Positions 56,600-64,000 of a DNA stretch of 64,000 nt are shown one piece after another. The translations under genes and the position numbers were made by a program. Numbering within the stretch: position 1 is the first letter of the stretch; every line of letters starts with the position of its first letter. Source of the stretch: Nereocystis luetkeana (Eukaryota > Sar > Phaeophyceae > Laminariales > Laminariaceae); assembly GCA_031213475.1 (NCBI GenBank), contig JARUPZ010000026.1, forward strand, positions 5,197,567 to 5,261,566, read 5' to 3'. The notes below the pieces were generated by a model. The model searched no databases, was not told the DNA's origin, and saw nothing but the letters and a program-made list of their open reading frames with translations.

Positions 56600-57459
56600 C
56601 CCTCCCTTTTTTTTATCTTAACTTTTACTTTCCAGGTTAACTCGTAGGAGGTTTTACCCTCAGCGGTCTTCTTCTGGACAAGCCGTGGTCACAGGTGTCG
56701 TCCCTTCTCCCCCCCGGGTACGTGCCTTCGTTTCCATTGCGCATAGGGCTCAGCAATCCCACTGCTCGTCGATTTTCATGGAATGTTACCGTTAAATAAT
56801 TCACGCTCTCGCGCATTCCGCTAATCAATGTTGTAAGGCTTAGATTGGGTAGACAGTCCGTCAATTTTTTAATTTTTTACCAGTAGCCCAACGGACTAGA
56901 TATTAACAAATGGCGTCGTCGATAGGACACGAACCTGCGCGAGAAAGCCACGATGGATTGGGGGAGTGGATTTTGAGCAACCGCATCTTCGACTCATTTC
57001 CTAGTCCCTGAACTTGGGGTTTCCATGAATTTCCAATAATCCTGCATATACGGCTCATCAGAGTGGGCTAGTGTTATGACACTGCCTTCATTGAGGCTGA
57101 AAGCCCGGAAATTATCTGATTTCAAGTACTGGGATCGTATTTGTAGTACTTGGGAGGCGTATCGTAGATGGAAAACCAGGCGTTTTGGGGTTCCCAGCGA
57201 GGCACGAGCTTGGTTCTCAGTCTCCGCGTGCACGAGAGGATTAAAACTGCTCTTCTTCTATCTCCAACCCGAACAACACACGTGAGTACCAATGAGTACC
57301 GACTTCATAGGCAAACCTGTCCAGGGATACAAGGTGTCTCGACTTTGATCTTAACATCAACTTCTACGCACGAAAAAGTCTCTGCGAGTATGCACTCGGT
57401 GGTACTCGAACCCTAGAAATTGATCTAGGACCACGCACCAAGCCACCGGGGATGCCATG
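56600..57459 (-). mobile_element. SINE-1 copy interrupted by ~520 bp
   Basis: The minus-strand head at 57,459-57,366 has A-box TGGCTTGGTGCGTGG, anticodon-like stem CCTAGA/TCTAGG and B-box GGTTCGAGTACC. The 3' body lies at 56,842-56,600 (TTAGCGGAATGCGCGAGAGC, CGACGAGCAGTGGG, GGCACGTACCCGGGGG, CTGGAAAGTAAAAGTTAAG, A8). The ~520 bp between match no other copy and appear inserted. They hold no recognised gene. Confidence 0.65.
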
Positions 57460-57504
57460 AGTTTTGATGTCCTCGGGGTCGGAAGTACATCCGACGGGGT
57501 GTGC

Positions 57505-57900
57505 TAGCTTATCACCCTAGTGTGATACGGTAGTGTGTGCTATCTTATCACACGTGTGATACAGTGTGCTATCTTATCACACGTGTGATGCGGCAAGTGT
57601 GCTATCTTATCACACGTGTGATGCGGCAAGTGTGTTATCTTATCACACGTGTGATATCACACGTGTGATACAGTCTGTTATTTTATCACACGTGCTATAC
57701 CGCTGTGGTACCTCATCACGCGTGTGATACGGTGTGTTATCTTAATACACGCGTGATACGCTAGTACCATCTTGTGGCCCGTACGTGTGATACGGTGATA
57801 GGGAAGTGGATATGTTATCACACGTGTGATACTGTTATATTATCACCCGTGTAATACGGTGTATTGTTTTATCACGCGTGTGATACGCTGGTGTGAGACA
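57505..57900. repeat. Array of TCACACGTGTGA palindromes
   Basis: About a dozen copies of TTATCACACGTGTGATACGG in units of ~28-35 bp. The best conserved copies lie at 57,545-57,680 and the outer ones are degenerate. Every good core contains CACGTG. There are no spacer-like unique segments and no adjacent Cas-type genes, so this is not a CRISPR array. Confidence 0.88.
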
Positions 57901-58165
57901 ACTTTTTTTAGTATTGTGGTCTCGTGCGCGCAAAAAACGTAAAAACGGGGGCCCCGGTAGTTTCCAAGGTGTTTAATTAGGACAGGTATACCGCGCTACC
58001 GCACTAAGTTTTTCGTTTTAATAATTAATTTCTCGTTGTTCTTCGAACGAGAGCCTAGAATAGAAAACGTTGATCAATCAAAGCCCTTTTCTGACCAGGC
58101 AATAGGAAAACGAGCTATTAATACCTTGTATGATGCATACCCCTCAAAAGGAGGAAATTTGATCT
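57901..58165. other. Intergenic
   Basis: Short stretch without recognisable features. Confidence 0.4.
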
Positions 58166-58299
58166 GGGCACCTCTCCGAGAGCGGTCAGACTCGCTTTTT
58201 CGTAGGGAAAAATACGAACTTGAACGAAAAAAGGGCACCTCTCCGAGAGCGGTCAGACTCGCTTTTTCGTAGGGAAAAATACGAACTTGAAAGAAAAAA
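58166..58299. repeat. 67-bp exact tandem duplication
   Basis: GGGCACCTCTCCGAGAGCGG begins at 58,166 and again at 58,233. The units are nearly identical through ATACGAACTTGAA, implying recent origin. Confidence 0.9.
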
Positions 58300-59289
58300 A
58301 AAACATCATCTGTCTGCAACCAAAAAAAAAAAACGCCCTGCACGAGAGGCGATGTCATAGGCCGACGATATTGTAGTGGAAACACGATGTTTCCAGAGTT
58401 TCGTTTCCAAACTATTGATTTCAGCAGCGGGAGCTATCCTCGTAACCACCGCTGTGAGAAAAACTTGGGGGGGGGGGGGAGGGGGGTTGCTTTTTCACAT
58501 ATTTTTTTTAACGCGGCGCAATAGTTTGTTTTTCCTCGTTGTAAATCGTCAACACGGTGATAAAAAAAACACCTCATGCGACGATAATAGATCTTCGGTC
58601 TTTCGACATAGAATCAACCGACGGCCAACCCGCTTCATGTCGGGCGAGGCCAGTGAATGTAATTATCGGTCTTCGGAGATGTCAGGTGGATCCGTGAGTC
58701 CAGGGGGCGAGAGGTTGCCGGCTGGCACCCTACGCTCTTCACTCAAACCGGGAAAAAGCTACCATTCTGACCAGATATATAATGTACATTCCACCCCTCT
58801 GTTACCATCTGAACGTCCCTTATGTTTACGATCAACATATTAATACTATGATCTCGGGCTGTGCATCGGGGCCGATTCACCCACTTAATCGGAGCGAATT
58901 ACGTCGAAATCGGAATCGGCAAATCCGGGCGGTGGTTTCTTACTTGCACAAAACATCGGCAGACATCGGCAACAATAATCGTCCCGATTTGCACTCGTAC
59001 TCAAGGTAGCATTCAACTCACATTTATCGTAAAAACAGGGATTCAACAAGAAGGATTCACGCACACGCCGGATTTTTGCCGATGTTTCCGTGTGTTGGGT
59101 GTATCGTCTACGCCGAAAAACTAAGCTTTCAATTTCTCCGTAAACACAGCCGATTCATATCCCCGCCATTCCTTTTTCTTCGTTTCCCGCCGGAGAGGCA
59201 TCTACTACTTATAGATTGGTTATCGTCTGCTTTTTTTTCTTCGTTTTTTTCCATGTCATGTATTATTTTCGCCCTTCTTTTTCTCTTTT
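58300..59289. other. Intergenic, no gene recognised
   Basis: Homopolymer G and A/T runs with short overlapping frames. ATCGG/TCGGC-rich local repetition occurs at 58,890-58,990. Nothing further. Confidence 0.4.
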
Positions 59290-59440
59290 TTCCCTCCTAT
59301 TTACAATCTTAACTCAGATTCGGGGTCACATGTGTAGCAGGTTCTTCTTCTCCCCCCTCGCCACTACGGTTTCTTACCTTGGAAGGCGTTTTATCGCGAC
59401 GAGACTCCGGCCCTTTCTTCCCTCGTCAACTCTCATCGAT
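59290..59440 (-). mobile_element. SINE-2 3' fragment
   Basis: In minus orientation GACGAGGGAAGAAAGGGCC, CGCGATAAAACGCCTTCCAA, GGGGGGAGAAGAAGAACCTG and TGTGACCCCGAATCTGAGTT align with the body of the SINE at 17,989-18,270. No tRNA-like head can be aligned upstream. Confidence 0.6.
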
Positions 59441-60579
59441 AGCCTATTTACACACCAACGGCCAAGGTTTTTTTTTTTTATCAAACGTCTGGCGTGGGCG
59501 CCATCCACATATCACCGCCCGTCGTGTAAAGATTGTGACCCTAGGGTGGGTCGGAGCCCCAAAAAAGAGCGAACAAGGCGTTCTGCGACATAGGTTCCCC
59601 CAGAATTTTCTGAGGCTGCTCTCTAAACGACTTCCATACCTCACCCTAAAACTGAGTTCAGCAAAAATCAAATTGCATCCGATGAATAATCCCGTGGCCC
59701 AAGTATCCCATGACGTCAGTTTTAGAAACAAGATTGTCATTCCGACGATTTTATGTCAGGAAACCCCCTCGTTCAGAAAGCATTTAAGTGGAAATGTGGC
59801 ACCTCTATCGTAGAACGCGTCGGACCCCAGTTAAGATTCCGTGAGTCAAGTCGTTACTTTTCTCGATCTATGTCCGTCGAGGACCCGGAATCTCGCCCGC
59901 TTCGAACTAAACATATCGCTGAGTGTTTCTCAGGCCGACCTTCAGCCCGAAACACACCAACCTCCGTCCAGGAACTGTGTTTAGTTTTTTTTTTTTCTTC
60001 AATTTTTTAGAAATTATTATGTCAATGAGCATTCGTGGCCATACTGTAGCGAGCGGTACTGAAATATCACAGCGCTTATCTTTGAAATTATCATTGTGAT
60101 TGATACCTGGTATGTTCTTATCCCATTGTGTACGCCTTTTTCCACTGTTATCATCCGCATTCGAGAGGGTGTACTAGACTATTAATAATAGTAGAATACG
60201 ATTACTTCAGTGCTTCGAAATTCAGAATGTGTATGCCGACATCGTCTTCCCATTGGTTTACATGGTAACATGCTATTCGTGATGTGCGAATATAGACCAC
60301 GGGAAAATAGTTTTATCTCGAAATCACTTTTTGGGGTGAGGGACGAAAAGGGCTACTAAGCGAGTGTCCGGTAGGATCTTCCAGGGGTCGGGCTGTTGGT
60401 TGCTTGCGGGCTAGGGACTAACATGTCAGGAGACCGCACTTTCGCCCCTTGACAGACAGCAACTTTGTGTTGACATGCCTTGACTGACCCCAAATTACTA
60501 GGTCGTTGTGTGGAACAACCGGCCCTGGACCCTCGACAGCACACGTTTTGCCTTACTTGACATGTCTCCTGGCATATTT
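59441..60579. other. Intergenic, no gene recognised
   Basis: AT-rich and GC-rich patches alternate. A perfect TACCTGGTA lies at 60,104-60,112. Confidence 0.4.
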
Positions 60580-60790
60580 AGCTAGGATGCATTCCCTGGT
60601 TGGATCAAGGTATACGCGTAGACCCAATCCAACCCCTAACCCTGACCCTGACCCTGACCCCAAACGGCCAAAAACGCGCGCGAGAAACGTGGCTGCGCCG
60701 TATTTGTAGGGGGGGGGGGGGGGTCGAACATACGGACAAGGATTACCCCGTCACACTGCTGAGGACCGTAAAATTCCGAGAAACTTCCTA
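60580..60790. repeat. Dispersed repeat with telomere-like tract, copy 1
   Basis: AGGATGCATTCCCTGGTTGG, then CGCGTAGACCCAATCC, then (CCCTGA)n at 60,635-60,660, then CGCGAGAAACGTGGCTGCGC. The same order occurs at 62,590-62,800. The telomere-like bases are therefore internal to a repeated unit, not a chromosome end. Confidence 0.7.
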
Positions 60791-62154
60791 GAAACTTCCC
60801 CCGACCACTCGCTGAATACTACTGGGTATAAATCTCTTCGACTGAGCAGCCTCGGGGAAACAATAGGTGCGACCTTACCGTAACACGCCTCCGAGTGCCT
60901 CTCTTTCCGACTCGATTACTACCACCTCAATGTTCGTGAGGAAGCCTAGTTGCCGTACGCACGTCGCGTTATATTGTTGTTGTGTTTTGATCCTCCGGCG
61001 GCGCATGGGTGAGAGATTTTGTACAAAAGGTCGTACAGATTACGATGTACTGTTGTGGGGCCATCTAGATCCCAACCTGTCCGACGGGACAGGATCTCAA
61101 TCATGTAGATCTGCAGTAGCCCATGTCGGGGTTATCTGGATTTTTTATTTATTTATTTATTTGCCTTCTGACAATGTGCAGGGCGTTATTCATTCAAAAT
61201 GAAGAAGCTGACATAATTCATCGAATACCACTAACTTCATCGAACCAATTCTCCTTCCCTGCCTGTACTCACTTGCACCCCCACCATTTACCGAGATATT
61301 TTACCTACTATGTATAGATATTTGTGCAGGCAGGACTTACCTATATATACGACAAATTCAACGCAGAATGCATGTCCTACACAGTAGATCATGCAGCATA
61401 TATATTTACTATATTATTATATATATATATGTATATGACTCCCTGCAATAGGGGTTATATCCTGCAGGTCATGGATCTATCTTCCTCCCTGAACGATGTA
61501 GGGCATCAAGCGAAAGCTTTAGCCCGCCACACTTCCACACGGCCGCTTTCTCTGTCCAAAAAACGAGAACACAATCACCGCTTGGACTCTGATGTGAAAA
61601 TAAAAATAAAAATTATGCTCTCGGCTAGAGTGGTACGCCTGGTGCAATACAGTGCCGGCCCTCTCGTGAGAATAACAGACTTTTGAACAATCTAGCCCGG
61701 AAATTTGGAAGAAAAATAACAACCAAGAAGGTGTGGAGACTAGGCGATCGCCGTGTAATATAGGAAATGGTAGGAAATCTACGTTATGAGCATCAACCCT
61801 TTCCCGCTCCGCCAGCATGTGTAAGGATGCTCGCCTAACACCTGATTTCAGGCATTTTACAAGAGGGCCGACACTGCTGCAAGTGTCAGACGCGCTCTAC
61901 GATCGCGATACGCAGCACTTTTTGGCCAAACAAACTACGTAAGTATGACGCTGAGAGGGGAAGGAGTTTCTCGGCTTGGGAGAGCTACGTACTGCCACCC
62001 AACACGTTTTTTCATTGCAACTTTTTTCGGCACATATCTGCTTACAGCAGTAGGCCAAGCTGATCTGCTTCTCGCACAATTTGTGTCAATATTCGCGTGG
62101 TACCGTAGAGGTAGCACTTTCGGCTGGAACCTTTTCTGAGCGACGGGGCTTCTT
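60791..62154. other. Intergenic, no gene recognised
   Basis: Includes a short (TTTA)n at ~61,145 and AT-rich sequence at 61,390-61,440. No domain-bearing frame. Confidence 0.4.
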
Positions 62155-62290
62155 AACCCAAAATCGTCGGGATTTCATCCTTTTCTTGCAAAACAAATGG
62201 TTGTATGCTACCCAAATTTGTCGGAATTTCAGTGTCCCGTTGCAACATTCTTCGTTGTATGCTAACCCAAAATTGTCGAAATCCCATTCT
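62155..62290. repeat. ~55-bp tandem repeat, 2.5 copies
   Basis: ACCCAAAATCGTCGGGATTT, ACCCAAATTTGTCGGAATTT and ACCCAAAATTGTCGAAATCC start successive units, each followed by a T/G-rich segment with GTTGTATGCTA. No coding role. Confidence 0.8.
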
Positions 62291-62589
62291 TGTATACCTG
62301 GTATATGTTTCGTTGGACTGCTTTCTCAGGGTCATATCATTGCTCGTCGGGTGAGCCCTCACACTTTCCTCCAAAGCCATATTTTGGCTTACCGATTGTG
62401 TAGACTTCATGCGAAGAGCCTCAGAAACAAAATGGCGCTCCTCTACCATGGCATGCGTCGTTATGGCCAGGTTTTGGGTGAGATTTAGAGAGGCTCAATC
62501 AAGATCGAGAGGAGATGGAAAAAAAAGGGGCGGAAACACCTTGATAGTGCACCCGCATTTGTGGGGGTAAAGGCAGAGCGCGTTTTCAG

Positions 62590-62800
62590 GCCGGGATGCA
62601 CTTCCTGGTGGAACCAAAGTACCGGCGTAGACCCCAACCCCAACCCTGACCATGACCCCTAGTCCTGACCCTAACCCTAACCCTGACCCCATACCCTACC
62701 CCTGACCCAAACCCCAACCCCAACCCGGACCTAAAACCGACCAGAAACGGGCGAGAAACGCTGTTTCGCCGCTTTTTGTCCTTGAAACCTGATATTCTTC
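62590..62800. repeat. Dispersed repeat with telomere-like tract, copy 2
   Basis: GGGATGCACTTCCTGGTGGA, CGGCGTAGACCCCAACCC, then mixed CCCTAA/CCCTGA/CCCAAC hexamers to ~62,735, then CGGGCGAGAAACGCTGTTTC. It is paralogous to 60,580-60,790. Confidence 0.7.
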
Positions 62801-63826
62801 CGTGGTCTGCGGACCTCAGTATACCCCAGAGCCACTCAGGAGGGCGTAAAAGGGCTACCTTAGGAATATTCACTCTCGGGGTTTGTCCATTAGTGCAGAG
62901 AATTGCGGGTGCACCCTTCCCCCCGCTACCGTGTTAAAAAACATCATTCGTCTACCCAATATAAGCCTCCTAACAATTGGAACTCCCTTGCGCTGCACGT
63001 ACAGGGGTGGTAGTAGATATTAGACAGCGATCGGTTGTTGTTTACAATAGTACCGAACGGTGTTGCCGTGCGACAACGGTCGGAGCGGTAGCGACGGCAA
63101 GAGTAGAGGGTTCATGCTTGTAGAGAGGGCGGATACGGCGAGGATGCTCTCTGCCGAGCAAGGAAATGCTCACACGAAAACGAAACCAGGCGCAGATCCT
63201 AGATCTCGGAGCGGTCAGGAGCGCTTCCAGCCAGCGACAACAGTAGTGACGTTTTGTTGTTCTTGTATGAACCGTCTCTAACAATTACGTTCCAGCTCAA
63301 CTCGTGGGTCGTGGGAGCTTTTATATCGGGGATCGGCATTCTAGACATCAAGCCGTGTGGAAACAAGTAGGTGTCTTCTCTCCAACCCCCCTTCCCCCGC
63401 ACACCTCACGGCGCTTCACGCTTGTTGCGAGTAATGTCTGCCTGGTCGGCGAAATTCCGACATGCTCCGTCCCGGCATTGTAGGGATACGAGGGTGTATG
63501 GTCATACGACTACGGCCATGCGTGATAATGAGTACCCCCCCCCATCCCCGGGAACTCGCCTTCACTTTTTAACGCGCACGGTTCGGTTGTAAGCCGAGGC
63601 ATGCAGAAACTTATCACTGCCGTACTCCGAGAAGCAACGTGAGCCTGTCAACACCAAGCAAGTGCCCACTCTACCTCTTCCAGGTATGTGCAGGAGAGGC
63701 CAGAACCCGCGTGAAGGGGCGGACCGGGGCGGCTGAGGGGTGGGGACCGGCTTGATGGATTGGTTAGACACCAGACCCCCAAAGATCCCCCATGACATAC
63801 CCTGCCGAACGCTGCGAGTATCGTAG
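62801..63826. other. Intergenic with a weak SINE-1-like patch
   Basis: 63,288-63,420 (TTCCAGCTCAACTCGTGGGT, then CATCAAGCCGTGTGG, AGTAGGTGTCTTCTCTCC) resembles the 3' half of SINE-1 in minus orientation, much diverged. No gene. Confidence 0.4.
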
Positions 63827-64000
63827 TAGCCCCTCTATAGTGCCGGTTGAATAGTGCCGGCTGCCCTATGCCCTGTCTATCGCCGGCGAAATCGCTTGGT
63901 TACATACCGGTATGGGGTCAACCAGTAGTGTGGCAGTGTGCCGAGAAAGTAGTGCCGGTTGCCGCTATAAAATACTGCCGGTATTATTGCTGGCTGGCGC
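63827..64000. repeat. AGTGCCGGTTG-type local repeat at window end
   Basis: ATAGTGCCGGTTGAATAGTG, GTAGTGCCGGTTGCCGCTAT and ATACTGCCGGTATTATTGC repeat a TAGTGCCGGTTG word irregularly. It may continue past the window edge. Confidence 0.55.

Noticed and set aside
57505..57900. CRISPR array
   Set aside because: Palindromic units vary, the sequences between are neither unique nor of constant length, the genome is eukaryotic and no Cas genes are present.
62634..62740. Chromosome end / telomere
   Set aside because: The hexamers are mixed, short and flanked by a repeat unit that occurs twice in the window.

Overview
The window looks like nuclear DNA of a repeat-rich eukaryote. The best fit is a stramenopile, probably a brown alga. 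This is inferred from a spliced signal-peptide/von Willebrand D-like gene with phase-0 introns, a Ty1/copia element, a LINE with an (ACA)n tail, tRNA-headed SINEs and several MITE families. There are no operons, rRNA genes or CRISPR arrays. Only one ordinary protein gene can be supported.

Layout. 1-1085: a ~55-bp satellite split by a terminal-inverted-repeat (TIR) element, which itself carries a TTAA-flanked MITE. 1.1-5.3 kb: intergenic DNA with two TA-type MITEs, a LINE fragment and a 115-bp tandem duplication. 5.3-10.14 kb: a three-exon minus-strand gene (signal peptide, then a hydrophobic segment, then a vWD-like domain) whose 3' end is partly duplicated. 10.1-20.4 kb: no recognised gene, but several truncated LINE and SINE copies, a nest of SINE-in-SINE plus MITE, and minisatellites. 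20,405-26,099: a complete but coding-dead Ty1/copia retrotransposon with ~97% identical LTRs and a TGTAT target-site duplication. 26.6-28.16 kb: a decayed LINE reverse-transcriptase 3' portion and its 3'UTR. 28.7-29 kb: tRNA-like tandem units. 30.1-47.9 kb: about 18 kb of satellite made of two alternating C-rich/G-rich repeat types, with a palindrome array (41-42.4 kb), a direct-repeat (TRIM-like) element and a short protein-like island embedded. 48-64 kb: intergenic DNA with MITEs, a 2-kb array of 20-bp CCGCGG units (50.06-52.08 kb), a TCACACGTGTGA palindrome array (57.5-57.9 kb), SINE pieces and telomere-like tracts.

The most unusual signal is the 9-mer TACC(A/T)GGTA. It occurs exactly 17 times, against about 0.5 expected by chance, with no conserved flanks. 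It is absent from the satellite block. In one MITE it appears as CCAGG plus a duplicated TA relative to paralogous copies. It behaves like the scar of a TA-targeting DNA transposon, and a MITE family with TA-CCA...TGG-TA ends is present in the window.

The second unusual structure is the satellite block. It switches strand asymmetry about every 0.5 kb at conserved pivot sequences, giving a ~1.1-kb higher-order unit of opposed arms.
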